Positions 1 through 9,234 of a DNA stretch of 64,000 nt are shown piece by piece. The notes beneath the pieces are model-generated. The model saw only the letters and a program-made list of their open reading frames with translations, was not told where the DNA came from and did not search any database. The stretch is from positions 186,001 through 250,000 of the forward strand of contig CADEFM010000005.1 in the NCBI GenBank assembly GCA_902826605.1. Direction: 5' to 3'. Both the position numbers and the translations under genes were made by a program. This DNA comes from an uncultured Acidobacteriota bacterium (GTDB lineage Bacteria > Acidobacteriota > Terriglobia > Bryobacterales > Bryobacteraceae). Position 1 is the first letter of the stretch; the number at the start of each line of letters is the position of its first letter.

Positions 1-1
1 C

Positions 2-349
2 ACCAACACGCACTTGACCTTCGGACAGGAAGTACAGTTGCTGCTGGTGCTGATGCTGACATCGAAGGGCGCGGCGGCCGTAACCGGGGGTGGATTCATC
101 ACGCTGGCCGCAACACTATCTTCGCTGGGCACCGTGCCCGTGGCGGGTTTGACGCTTCTATTAGGCATAGACCGCTTCATGAGCGAGATGCGAGGGGTCA
201 CCAACCTGGTGGGCAATACCGTCGCCGCTGTGGTCGTCGCCAAGTGGGAAAACGAATTCGACGCCGTCCGCGCGGAGCGCGTCCTCAATGGCGGTCACGA
301 TGAGATCGAGCGCGAGATCCTCGCAGCCACGCACTCCGACGGGCGGTAA
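2..349 (+). CDS. dctA: C4-dicarboxylate/cation symporter (DctA/SDF family), C-terminal fragment
   Basis: The reading frame is open from the first bases of the window and stops with TAA at 347-349, so only about the last 115 residues are present. They contain [20 protein letters not shown], then [28 protein letters not shown], the conserved end of SDF-family (DAACS) symporters: the serine-free TSKGxxxVTGxGF hairpin and the final helix with DRxxxxxRxxxNxxGN. DctA proteins import succinate, fumarate or malate with protons or sodium through the inner membrane. The cytoplasmic tail is charged, as in DctA. The start lies outside the window. The substrate could also be glutamate/aspartate (GltP-like), but [27 protein letters not shown] favours DctA. 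Confidence 0.85.
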   Translation, partial: TNTHLTFGQEVQLLLVLMLTSKGAAAVTGGGFITLAATLSSLGTVPVAGLTLLLGIDRFMSEMRGVTNLVGNTVAAVVVAKWENEFDAVRAERVLNGGHDEIEREILAATHSDGR

Positions 350-357
350 CGCGTTTG

Positions 358-3300
358 TTAGAACTGGAAACGCGCCGTCAGCTGCAATGCGCGCGGGTTG
401 CTGCTGTACACCAAGTCCGGGCGATTGAACAGCGAATTTCCAGGGATCAAGTGGTTGTTCGTGCTATTCGTCAGTTGGAACTGCACGGTATTCGTATAGC
501 CGGGAACATATTGGGCGTGGTTGAACAAGTTGAACATCTGCACGGCCACCTGAAACTTATATCGCTCTGTAAAGATGAATTCTTTCTTCACCTGCAAGTC
601 CCAGTTGTTGATCGGACGTGCCGCCATGGTTTGCCGGCCGCTATTCGTGCGCGCGCCATAGCCTGCCTGAATATATTGGGCGTTCGGATTGATTGCGACA
701 AATGCCACCGTGCTGGGGTCGCCCAGCGAATCGTCCACTCCGCTGCCGACAATGGCGCCGCTTTGATCAATGGCATAAACCGTGGTCCCCGTATTGGGCA
801 CGCCATTCAGATTCACGATCGCCCGGTCGCTTGCCGCGTCAAAGTTGAGATTTGAATCGATCCCGCTCTGTACGGTGGAGAACTGCGGCGACTCATATGT
901 ATAGGTGCCGCTCAAGACATAACCACCCAGCGCGTGACGCAACACGGCGTTGTCGGATCTGCGAAACCACGGCAGATCGTACACCCAGCTGTACGTCAAA
1001 CGGTGGCGGCGGTCGAGGAAGGAACTGGACCGTTCCGGCCTCAGGTTCTGAGAGTCTTCAGGCCGGCGCGGAGAAAGCAGAGTGGTAAAAACGTCGGCAC
1101 TGCTGTCGTCGATATTGTGGCTCCACGTATATGCGCCGCGGAAGAGCAGGTTACGCGCGAAACGTCGCGTGAGTTCCGCGGCCAGGCCGTGATAGATGGA
1201 ATTTCCGCGATTGGAGTACGCGGTAATGATAGATCCGCCTCCGTACAGGTCCGAGAATGGCAAGAACGCCGGAACCGTAGGATTGATGTTATAAAGATCG
1301 CCCGCCGTTAAATTGAGCCCCGCGAGCGTCGCGGCGCTGGGCGCTTGGAGGAAGGTCGGCAAAAACAGAGAGGAGGTCACCGGGCTCCCGACATTCAGCT
1401 GGCTCTGTGTAAATAGATGAACACCGCGAGTTCCAACGTAGCGGATCTCGGCCGTATAGTCGTTATGGATCACGCGCTGCACGCCAAGATTCCACGTCAT
1501 TGCGTACGGCAATTGCTGGTCATAGAGATAGGAAGCCGTGCGGTTGCGGCAGGATTGAACCGTTGAGCACGCGGCGGCGCTCGGGGCGGTCGGTCTGATT
1601 CCGCCGCCCGCCAGAAATCCGGTGGTGATAGGGTTTGCCGGCACTCTGGCTGTGGTCATCACCTGCGCGGGGCGCGTGTTGTAGGAGAGGTTATCGAAAT
1701 TCTTGTCATAGCTGATTCCGAAGCCCGCGCGAATGGACGTCAGTCCACCGGCTCCGGGCGAATACGCCAGGCCGATACGGGGTCCGAACGCCGTCATCTG
1801 AGCGGTAGGTTTGCGGAAGGTAATCAGGCCAGGCAGATCGGAAATCGAGTTTAACGCCTGCTGAGCATCGTCGCGAGGAACGGCTTTCCATTCCCACCGC
1901 AGGCCCACATTCAATGTGAGATTCTGACGGACTCTAAATTCATCATTGCCGTACAACGCCACTGAAGGGCGGTTCCCGCTATAGGGAAGCGATCCTGTGC
2001 TTCGTTCCGCGATAGCGTTCGGATTCTGGTCGAGCAAAAAGCGATTGAGCGTATTGTAACCATAGTCTCCGCGCTGCCGTTGAACCGAATTCGTCAGGTT
2101 GATGTAGTTCCGGCCGTCGAATCCGAATTTGAAGTTGTGGCGTCCCTTGTTCCAGCTCAGGTTGTCCGTAATTTGATAGGTGTTGAGAATGGTGGCTTGA
2201 GGGGAATTCTGGGCGGGACCCAGCTGCACGTTCAGATCCTGACGAATGGTGATGTTGGGAAAAGCGTCCAGGCCCGGATACTGAAAATTTCCTGCCGGAA
2301 TCGTGTCATTGAAGCGGTTATAGCCCAATCGGAGTTCGTTCAATAGGGATGGTGAAATGGTCCGAAACCAGGAGAAGCTCAAGAACTTCGAGACGTGCGG
2401 GCGTCCCAGGAAGAAGGCCGGCAACTGTCCCAGCGCCGTAGAATCTTGTCCACTGGTCCGTTGCTCTTGAAAACGGCCGCGCAGCCGGTCTCGGTCCGAA
2501 ATGTCGTAGTCCATGCTCAGAAGATACGTGTGCCCGTTCGAATAAGTGGGCTGAAGCAGTGGCAAAATTCCGATGGGAATCGAGACGCCCGCTACCACCG
2601 TCGAAGACGTGGCTGCCGGAGCCTCAGGCAGGTATTGTTTCAGCACGCCGAGATTTGTCGCGGAGATGCCTGGAAGCGTTCCCAATGTTGCGTAACCTGC
2701 GGCGGTCGGCGCAAGAACCGAGCTCAAAGGCGTTGGACTAGCGCCAAACGGGTTGTATTGGTAGAGGCCATAGTAGAACAGCTTGTTCTTGACGATGGGT
2801 CCTCCGATACTTCCCCCAAGCGTGTTTGAGTCGAAGCGCGGATTCGATGTAAGTCCGTTACGTACAGCCGCTTGATCCATCGCATTCAGATGTCGGTTCT
2901 GAAAATATTCATAAAGTGCGCCGTGGATTTGGTTCCCGCCCCCTCGGATCACGGTATGGAACTGGCCGCCGGTTCCATTGCCGAACTCCGGGGAGAACTG
3001 GTTCTGCATCATCGAAAATTCGGCCACTGCCTCGTTGGGCACCAGAATGTTTCTCCCCGTTACATCGGTGCGGTTATTATCCACGCCTTCGACGTAAAAG
3101 CTATTGTTCCGGGGACGCTGGCCGCCCACTGACGGTCCTTCTCCCTGGCCGATCCCGCCGGAACTGGCGACACCCGCGCCCAGCAGCGCAAGATTCATAG
3201 GACCCATCGGTAAGCTTGAAGCAGGGGTATCAATCGCCTCACGCGTTTGGAATGCCGTGGATATTTGAGCCGTGGTGGTATCGATCGCCGTTGCCGTCAC

Positions 3301-3648
3301 CTCGATCGTTTGGGTGGTGGCGCCGACCTCCAAAGCAACGTTACTCGTCACCGTCTTGTTCAGTGACACGCTGATATTGCGCAGGGTCGAAACACCGAAA
3401 CCCGCGCCCGTCGCCGTCAGGTCGTAGCTTCCCACCAAGAGGTTACGAAAGCGGTAATTTCCACTGGAATCGGTAACTACCGTGGTTTTCACATTGGTCG
3501 CCGTGTTGGTGACTTCAACAGTCGCGCCGGAAACAACTGCGCCACTTTGATCGAAGACAGAGCCGCCCAAGTCGCCATCGTTGGCCTGGCCAAGAGCAAG
3601 AATCGCGAGCAACATCGTCCCGGATACTACCGCTAAAGCTCTACGCAT
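358..3648 (-). CDS. Oar-like TonB-dependent receptor with carboxypeptidase-regulatory domain (copy 1)
   Basis: Outer-membrane receptor of about 1096 residues. I start it at ATG 3648 because AGGAG sits 7 nt upstream and the protein then opens with a signal peptide (MRRALAVVSGTMLLAILALG, cut near residue 21); an open frame extends to 3756 but has no such signal. Residues about 24-105 form a carboxypeptidase-regulatory-like beta domain (GSVFDQSGAVVSGATVEVTN), followed by a plug-like region (EGVDNNRTD, NQFSPEFGNGTGGQF) and a long barrel ending in ...LTARFQF with a terminal Phe typical of BAM substrates. The family is expanded in Acidobacteriota and is thought to take up oligosaccharides or peptides; the substrate is unknown. 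It is a close paralogue of the gene at 3930-7247, the upstream neighbour on the same strand, so the pair probably arose by tandem duplication. Confidence 0.9.
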   Translation of the reverse strand: MRRALAVVSGTMLLAILALGQANDGDLGGSVFDQSGAVVSGATVEVTNTATNVKTTVVTDSSGNYRFRNLLVGSYDLTATGAGFGVSTLRNISVSLNKTVTSNVALEVGATTQTIEVTATAIDTTTAQISTAFQTREAIDTPASSLPMGPMNLALLGAGVASSGGIGQGEGPSVGGQRPRNNSFYVEGVDNNRTDVTGRNILVPNEAVAEFSMMQNQFSPEFGNGTGGQFHTVIRGGGNQIHGALYEYFQNRHLNAMDQAAVRNGLTSNPRFDSNTLGGSIGGPIVKNKLFYYGLYQYNPFGASPTPLSSVLAPTAAGYATLGTLPGISATNLGVLKQYLPEAPAATSSTVVAGVSIPIGILPLLQPTYSNGHTYLLSMDYDISDRDRLRGRFQEQRTSGQDSTALGQLPAFFLGRPHVSKFLSFSWFRTISPSLLNELRLGYNRFNDTIPAGNFQYPGLDAFPNITIRQDLNVQLGPAQNSPQATILNTYQITDNLSWNKGRHNFKFGFDGRNYINLTNSVQRQRGDYGYNTLNRFLLDQNPNAIAERSTGSLPYSGNRPSVALYGNDEFRVRQNLTLNVGLRWEWKAVPRDDAQQALNSISDLPGLITFRKPTAQMTAFGPRIGLAYSPGAGGLTSIRAGFGISYDKNFDNLSYNTRPAQVMTTARVPANPITTGFLAGGGIRPTAPSAAACSTVQSCRNRTASYLYDQQLPYAMTWNLGVQRVIHNDYTAEIRYVGTRGVHLFTQSQLNVGSPVTSSLFLPTFLQAPSAATLAGLNLTAGDLYNINPTVPAFLPFSDLYGGGSIITAYSNRGNSIYHGLAAELTRRFARNLLFRGAYTWSHNIDDSSADVFTTLLSPRRPEDSQNLRPERSSSFLDRRHRLTYSWVYDLPWFRRSDNAVLRHALGGYVLSGTYTYESPQFSTVQSGIDSNLNFDAASDRAIVNLNGVPNTGTTVYAIDQSGAIVGSGVDDSLGDPSTVAFVAINPNAQYIQAGYGARTNSGRQTMAARPINNWDLQVKKEFIFTERYKFQVAVQMFNLFNHAQYVPGYTNTVQFQLTNSTNNHLIPGNSLFNRPDLVYSSNPRALQLTARFQF

Positions 3649-3876
3649 GACTAAGCTCCTGATTTGACTCAAATGGTTTAACCGCGTAAGGTCTCCAACG
3701 GCATTTCTAGTGCTAGTATTCATAGAACTCCGAATCCCCACAGCGTATTGGTTCATGCTACAACGTTTTCCGAACCGCCATAGCCTTCCAATCCCTCTAA
3801 CGGCAGGTTACAATCTTTACCTTAGATAAGAATCGGCACTTTATTGCCAGTATTTCGAGGGGGGCATAAATGGAAA

Positions 3877-3902
3877 CGGGGCGAACCCGAGGGCCCACCC
3901 CG
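3877..3902 (-). terminator. Possible Rho-independent terminator after TonB receptor copy 2
   Basis: On the minus strand, about 28 nt past the stop of the receptor at 3930-7247, a GC-rich hairpin with CGGGG and CCCCG ends (and GGGC/GCCC inner matches) is followed by TTTCCATTTAT. The stem is imperfect and the T-tract interrupted, so this is a tentative call. Confidence 0.3.
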
Positions 3903-3929
3903 CGACGAATCTTATCTTTATTGCCGGCC

Positions 3930-6900
3930 TTAGAACTGGAATCTAGCCGTCAGCTGGAGCAAACGCGCATTGCTCCTGTAGACCATATCTGGCTGATTAA
4001 ACAGGGAGTTACCAGGGATCAGGTTATTATTAGTGTCACGGCTTTCGCGAAGCTTTACAATGTTGATGTAACCCGGTACGTATTGAGGGTGATTGAACGC
4101 GTTAATCATCTGAACGCCGAGTTGGAACTTGTAACGTTCCGTAAAAATGAACTCTTTCTTGAACTGCAAATCCCAGTTGTTGATGGGCCGGGTTGCCAGT
4201 GTTTGACGACCGCTGTTGGTACGAGCGCCGTAGCCAGCCTGGATGTATTGAGCGTTTGGGTTGATTGCAACATAGGCAACGGTGGTGCTATCCCCTAACG
4301 TGCCATCCAATCCACTTCCAACGATCGCGCCCGTCCGGTCAATAGCGTATACGGCGGTACCGGTGTTGGGGGCCCCGTTCAGATTTACAATCGCGCGGTC
4401 ACCAGCCACATCGCCATTCAAATTGGAATCCAGTCCACTTTGCACCGTGGCAAACTGAGGCGATTCATACGTATAGGTGCCACTGAATACGTATCCGCCT
4501 AAAGCGTGCCGGACAAACGCATTGGAACTTCTCCGGAACCAAGGCAAGTCGTATACCCAGTTGTACGTAAAACGATGGCGGCGATCCAGAAAAGAGTTTG
4601 ATCTCTCGGCCCGCATATTCTGGAAATCTTCCGGCCGTCGTGGGGAGAGCAGGGTCGAGAAAAGGTCGGCAGTGCTGTCGTCGATGTTGTGACTCCAGGT
4701 ATACGCTCCTTTGAAGAGCAATCCGCGAGAGAAGCGGCGCGTCACTTCCGTAGCAAGACCGTGGTATGTGGAATTTCCGCGGTTCGTGAAGCCCACCACG
4801 TTACTTGGGAAGTAGGGTGCCCATTCCGGAAGAACCGGACTAATCGCGTACAAGTCCGCCAGGGTCAAACTTAGCGCGGACAGCGTTGCGGCGCTGGGCG
4901 CGGACGTAAAGGTTGGAAGAAAGCGGTTGGGCTGCACCACGGACCCGATATTTAACCGGTTCTGCGTGAAGAGATGCACCCCGCGGGTCCCCAGGTAGCG
5001 CACTTCCACCGTGTAGTCGTTGTTAAACACGTGCTGCACGCCGAGATTCCACTGTATGGAGTACGGCAGGTTCTGATCGTAAATATAGGTGGACGTTGCG
5101 TTCCGGCATTCTTGCACCGTAACGCACACCGGCTGTCCCTGCGCTGTTGGTCTGATGCCTCCATTGGCGAGGAAGTTCGCGATGGTTGGAGTGGCTTTGA
5201 TATTCACCGTGCTTTCCACTTGCGGCGGTTTGCTCAGTGTGCTCAGGTTATCGAAGTATTTGTCGTATGCCATTCCAAAGCCCGCTCGAATGGATGTCTT
5301 CCCGCTAGAACCGGGCGAGTAGGCGATGCCGATGCGGGGAGCGAAAGCGGTCTTTTGGGAAGTGGGCTTTCGGAAATCGATCAAACCCGGAACGCTCGAA
5401 AGGCTGTTGAGAGCTTGCAGAGCGTCATCTCGTGGGATATCCTGCCACTCCCAGCGCAGTCCTGCAGTAATGGTGAAGTTCGATTTCATGCGGAAACTGT
5501 CGTTTCCGAAAAACGCGAGCGCAGTCCTGTTGCCGGAGTACGGCACTCCACCCACATTGCGCTCCGCTTGAATGTCGGGATTCAAATCTTCTAGATATCG
5601 CCCCAGAGTTTTATAGTTGTAGTCGCCGCGTTGGCGCTGGATTAGGTTCGTGAGATTGATATATTTTCGGCCTTCCCCGCCGAATTTCATCGTGTGGCGG
5701 CCTTTGGTCCAACTCACATTTTCCACCAGCTGGTAGGTATTGAGAATCGTCGCTTGAGGTGCGTTATCCCAGGGACCGAGTTGCAGATTCAAATCGTCTT
5801 CGATCGTGATGTTCGGAAAAACGTCAAGTCCCGGGAAGGCGAAGTTCCCCGCGCTCGCCGAGTCGTTGTAGCGCTGATATCCGAACCGAAATTCGTTTAG
5901 CAGCGTGGGCGAAAATGTGTGGAACTCGGATAGTGACAAGAATTTAGAAGTCACGGGACGCCCGAGGAAGAACGCCGGGAGAGCCGGAAGAGCTGCTGAA
6001 TCGAATCCTCTGTGCAGTTCGTTCTGGAACCGGCCGCGCAGGCGATCTTTGTCGGAAACGTTGTAATCGATGCTGATCAGGTAGGTTGTACTATTCGTAT
6101 ACCTTGGCTGCGTAACCGGAAGAATTCCGAGAGGAATAACCACGCCATTGACGGTAGTGGTGTCGCCGGATGCAGTCCCAGCTGCTGGCAGATACTGCTT
6201 AAGAATGTTCAAATTGGTTTGGGATAGTCCCGGGATGCCGGCAATCTGCGCATATCCCGCGGCTGTCGGGGCCTTGATGGAACTGGAGGGGGTGCTGGCC
6301 GAGCCAAATGGGTTGTACTGATACAAACCGTAGTAAAAGAGCTTGTCCTTGACGATGGGGCCTCCGATCGCGCCCCCGAAGGTGTTTTGATCATAGCGTG
6401 GATTTGTTGTGAGTCCGTTGCGCTTGTCGGCTTCGTCCATCGCATTCAACGTCCGATTCTGCAGATACTCATAGACAGCGCCGTGAATCTGGTTGGTCCC
6501 GCCCCGGACAACAATATTGAATTGCCCCCCGTTTCCATTGCCGAACTCCGCGGAGTACTGGTTTTGCAGCATGGTGAACTCGGCGACCGCTTCATTGGGT
6601 ACCGACGAAGTTCGCCCCAACTGATCTGAGCGGTTATTGTCAACGCCTTCAATATTGAAGCTGTTACTGCGGGGACGTTGTCCCCCGACCGACGGTCCTT
6701 CTCCTAAGCCTAGGCCACCTGCATTCGCAACGCCGGCGCCCAATAGAGCCAAGTTGTACACCCCCAGCGGCAATGATGAAGCGGGCGTATCGATGGCCTC
6801 GCGCGCCTGAAATGTGGATTGGATTTGCGCAGTGGTGGTGTCGATCAGGACTGCGGTATCGGTAACCTCAACAGTCGTTGCCACATCGCCAACTTGAAGG

Positions 6901-7247
6901 CTGATGTTCGCCGTCAAGGTCTTGTTCAGTGCGACGCCAATATTGCGCAGCGTTGAGGTTGTGAAGCCGGTACGGGCTACTTTTAGGTCATAATTACCCG
7001 CCAGAAGGTTGTTGAAACGGTACTCGCCTGCTTCATCGCTCGTGGTCGTCGTTTTGACGTTGGTTCCCACATTCGTAATCTCAACGGTAGCGTTGGGAAC
7101 CGCAGCGCCGCTCTGGTCCATTACCGTGCCGATAATGTTGCCGTCGGTCGCCTGGCCAAACGCGACATTCATTGCGCCGGTAAGCGCGAAAAGTAGGGTT
7201 GCGGCCATGACTGTCGGAAGTCTAGTCGCCACGGTTTTGGTATGCAT
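3930..7247 (-). CDS. Oar-like TonB-dependent receptor with carboxypeptidase-regulatory domain (copy 2)
   Basis: Outer-membrane receptor, 1105 residues. The N-terminus (MHTKTVATRLPTVMAATLLF... to AFGQ) is a signal peptide cut near residue 32. The carboxypeptidase-regulatory beta domain follows (GTVMDQSGAAVPNATVEITN), then the plug (FNIEGVDNNRSDQ, NQYSAEFGNGNGGQF) and a barrel ending LTARFQF. It aligns almost without gaps to copy 1; long blocks such as YTYESPQFxTVQSGxDSNLN and NPNAQYIQAGYGARTNSGRQ are nearly identical. No clear Shine-Dalgarno precedes ATG 7247, and an internal ATG at 7208 is possible but would shorten the signal peptide. It diverges from the Ig-domain/GH44 gene pair across 495 bp, so shared control of uptake and degradation is plausible. 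Confidence 0.9.
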   Translation of the reverse strand: MHTKTVATRLPTVMAATLLFALTGAMNVAFGQATDGNIIGTVMDQSGAAVPNATVEITNVGTNVKTTTTSDEAGEYRFNNLLAGNYDLKVARTGFTTSTLRNIGVALNKTLTANISLQVGDVATTVEVTDTAVLIDTTTAQIQSTFQAREAIDTPASSLPLGVYNLALLGAGVANAGGLGLGEGPSVGGQRPRSNSFNIEGVDNNRSDQLGRTSSVPNEAVAEFTMLQNQYSAEFGNGNGGQFNIVVRGGTNQIHGAVYEYLQNRTLNAMDEADKRNGLTTNPRYDQNTFGGAIGGPIVKDKLFYYGLYQYNPFGSASTPSSSIKAPTAAGYAQIAGIPGLSQTNLNILKQYLPAAGTASGDTTTVNGVVIPLGILPVTQPRYTNSTTYLISIDYNVSDKDRLRGRFQNELHRGFDSAALPALPAFFLGRPVTSKFLSLSEFHTFSPTLLNEFRFGYQRYNDSASAGNFAFPGLDVFPNITIEDDLNLQLGPWDNAPQATILNTYQLVENVSWTKGRHTMKFGGEGRKYINLTNLIQRQRGDYNYKTLGRYLEDLNPDIQAERNVGGVPYSGNRTALAFFGNDSFRMKSNFTITAGLRWEWQDIPRDDALQALNSLSSVPGLIDFRKPTSQKTAFAPRIGIAYSPGSSGKTSIRAGFGMAYDKYFDNLSTLSKPPQVESTVNIKATPTIANFLANGGIRPTAQGQPVCVTVQECRNATSTYIYDQNLPYSIQWNLGVQHVFNNDYTVEVRYLGTRGVHLFTQNRLNIGSVVQPNRFLPTFTSAPSAATLSALSLTLADLYAISPVLPEWAPYFPSNVVGFTNRGNSTYHGLATEVTRRFSRGLLFKGAYTWSHNIDDSTADLFSTLLSPRRPEDFQNMRAERSNSFLDRRHRFTYNWVYDLPWFRRSSNAFVRHALGGYVFSGTYTYESPQFATVQSGLDSNLNGDVAGDRAIVNLNGAPNTGTAVYAIDRTGAIVGSGLDGTLGDSTTVAYVAINPNAQYIQAGYGARTNSGRQTLATRPINNWDLQFKKEFIFTERYKFQLGVQMINAFNHPQYVPGYINIVKLRESRDTNNNLIPGNSLFNQPDMVYRSNARLLQLTARFQF

Positions 7248-7742
7248 TTTGACGTGGTAAAGCGCGTTCCGAATCAGGTTTCTTGATGCCCGTATCCGGA
7301 ACTACAGACAGGGTTTGGCAAGCGAATCTCAAGCGAGAGTGCCCGAATATTCTTGGACTTGGGTTTTCGGTCTTAGCGCTGACCGACCACCTCGCGCCAG
7401 AATTGTCCTGATAGTACTACAATTCGCCCACGGGAACAAGTGGATTGTCCCCATTCCGCTTACCGGTATTATCGTGACGAAGAAGGCGCTCAGATGGAAG
7501 TGGAAGTTGGCTGCCTCGAGATCTGATCGAGTCGATTCTAATAGCATTAAATTATTGATTTTAAATTGTTTGCGTCCGGTATGCCGGGTCGTGTGGTACG
7601 AGAGGCGGATGGCCGGCCAGCACGTTCGCCGGCCGCTGAAATTGCGTTCCTGCCGGGTCCCATACTCTTCGTCGTAGAGTACTTACCCGATTGTTTCCTG
7701 ACAGCAGCCGCGATTATCCTGGTGCCTCGGAGGAGAGATCAC
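7248..7742. other. 495-bp divergent intergenic region between receptor copy 2 and the Ig/GH44 genes
   Basis: No convincing gene lies here. It holds an AT-rich patch at about 7538-7571 that stands out against the GC-rich surroundings and could carry promoter elements for either direction, a strong inverted repeat at 7611-7634, and the GGAGGAG Shine-Dalgarno of the next gene at 7731-7737. Short open frames in the region lack family features. Confidence 0.5.
7611..7634. promoter_or_regulatory. Perfect 7-bp inverted repeat (hairpin) in the leader of the Ig-domain gene
   Basis: GGCCGGC, a 10-nt loop, then GCCGGCC: perfect arms about 110 nt before the start of the gene at 7743. It could be a protein-binding operator or an RNA hairpin. 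No T-tract follows, so it is not a typical terminator. Confidence 0.35.
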
Positions 7743-9227
7743 GTGCTATTTCGTTTCGCGGCCCTGGTGGCCTTTCCGGCGGCCTTGGCGTTCGCTCAAG
7801 GCCCTGCTATTGGAACGTGCCCGGTCTTCCCCGCGAATAGCATCTGGAACACCCGCGTTGATCAGCTTCCTGTTCATCCAAGTTCCTCCACTTGGGTGAA
7901 TACGATCGGCGCAGCCAACGGCGTGCACGCCGATTTCGGAGCGGGTATGTGGAATGGGGGACCCATCGGAATCCCGTTCGTTTCCGTTCCTGGTACGCAA
8001 ACGAAATACCCCGCGACATTCCTATATCAAAGTGAAAGCGACACCGGACCCTACGCGATTCCTTTGAACGCGCCCATTGAAGGCGGTAGCGCCAGTACCG
8101 GCGACAGGCACGCCAGTTCCATCGATACGGAGAATTGCATTCTTTACGAGATCTATCGCGCGTTCCCGCAGGCCTCCAGTTGGAAGGGCGATTCCGGGGC
8201 GATTTACAATCTGCAATCGAATGCCTTGCGCCCTTCGACCTGGACGTCGGCTGACGCGGCGGGGCTGCCTATTTTTGCCGGTCTGGTGCGCTATGACGAA
8301 ATCGCGTCGGGGGAGATCAAACATGCCATCCGCTTCACGGTCCCTAAAACACAGCGTGCATACGTGTGGCCGGCCCGGCACTATGCATCCAGCTTGACGG
8401 GCGCTCAGTATCCGCCGATGGGCGCGCGCTTCCGTCTGCGTGGGGATTTCAATATTTCCGGGTACTCCGCAGTGAATCGGATCATTCTCACCGCCATGAA
8501 ACGCTACGGCATTATGCTAGCCGATAACGGCTCTGCGTGGTATATCTCGGGCGCTCCCGACCCGCGCTGGAACGACTCCGATTTGCATGCGCTGGGCAAT
8601 GTCAAAGGAACGGATTGGCAAGCTGTCGACGTCAGCCCCCTCATGATTGACCCGAACTCGGGCCAGGCCTTGCAAAGCGGAGTGGCCGTGACCGTGACGC
8701 CCTCATCTGCCAGCATACTGGTGAACACAACGAAGCAGTTCGCCGCAGCAGTGACCAACTCGACCGATCAAAGCGTGACCTGGGATGTGAACGGAGTGGT
8801 GGGGGGCAACTCGTCGGTGGGTTGGATCAATCCGGCAGGTCTATATACCGCCTCGGCAACGCCTGTCAGTGTAACGGTGCGCGCTACTAGCGTGCCCACG
8901 CCCGCGGCGAAAGGCACAGCGGCAATCACGGTAATGAACCCACCGCCCCTGGCTGTGAGCGTGACGGTTTCCCCTGGGGCCGCGACGGTTCGAATCAGCA
9001 AGACCAGAACCTTCGTCGCCACTGTGCAGAACGCCACCAATACCTCAGTCATCTGGAAAGTGAATGGCATCCCGGGTGGAAACTCCATCGTCGGAACCAT
9101 CAGCAGCACGGGCGTATATCGCGCCCCGTTCACGGTGCCCTCGCCGCCCACTCAGAGCATTGCGGCGGTAAGCGTGCAGAATCCCAGCAAATCGGGCAAC
9201 GCGACGGTCACTGTAATCAGGCGATAA
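7743..9227 (+). CDS. Secreted protein: unassigned N-terminal domain plus two bacterial Ig-like repeats
   Basis: The start is GTG 7743: GGAGGAG lies upstream and translation gives a signal peptide (VLFRFAALVAFPAALAFA, cut near residue 19). Residues about 20-310 form a compact domain I cannot assign to a known enzyme family; it opens CPVFPANSIWNTRVDQLP and has SSIDTENCILYEIYRAF, FTVPKTQRAYVWPARH and SGAPDPRWNDSDL. Residues about 315-405 and 408-494 are two Ig-like (Big-type) repeats, each with a VTVTPSSAS/VTVSPGAAT opening and a VTWDVNGVVGGNS or VIWKVNGIPGGNS strand. The GH44 gene starts 7 bp downstream, so the two are almost certainly co-transcribed. A role in binding or processing plant or microbial polysaccharide is inferred from context only. 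Confidence 0.85.
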   Translation: MLFRFAALVAFPAALAFAQGPAIGTCPVFPANSIWNTRVDQLPVHPSSSTWVNTIGAANGVHADFGAGMWNGGPIGIPFVSVPGTQTKYPATFLYQSESDTGPYAIPLNAPIEGGSASTGDRHASSIDTENCILYEIYRAFPQASSWKGDSGAIYNLQSNALRPSTWTSADAAGLPIFAGLVRYDEIASGEIKHAIRFTVPKTQRAYVWPARHYASSLTGAQYPPMGARFRLRGDFNISGYSAVNRIILTAMKRYGIMLADNGSAWYISGAPDPRWNDSDLHALGNVKGTDWQAVDVSPLMIDPNSGQALQSGVAVTVTPSSASILVNTTKQFAAAVTNSTDQSVTWDVNGVVGGNSSVGWINPAGLYTASATPVSVTVRATSVPTPAAKGTAAITVMNPPPLAVSVTVSPGAATVRISKTRTFVATVQNATNTSVIWKVNGIPGGNSIVGTISSTGVYRAPFTVPSPPTQSIAAVSVQNPSKSGNATVTVIRR

Positions 9228-9234
9228 TGCCAGC

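Noticed and set aside
7315..7677. 120-codon open frame in the intergenic region
   Set aside because: No ribosome-binding site, no domain, stops inside the leader of the Ig-domain gene; treated as noncoding.
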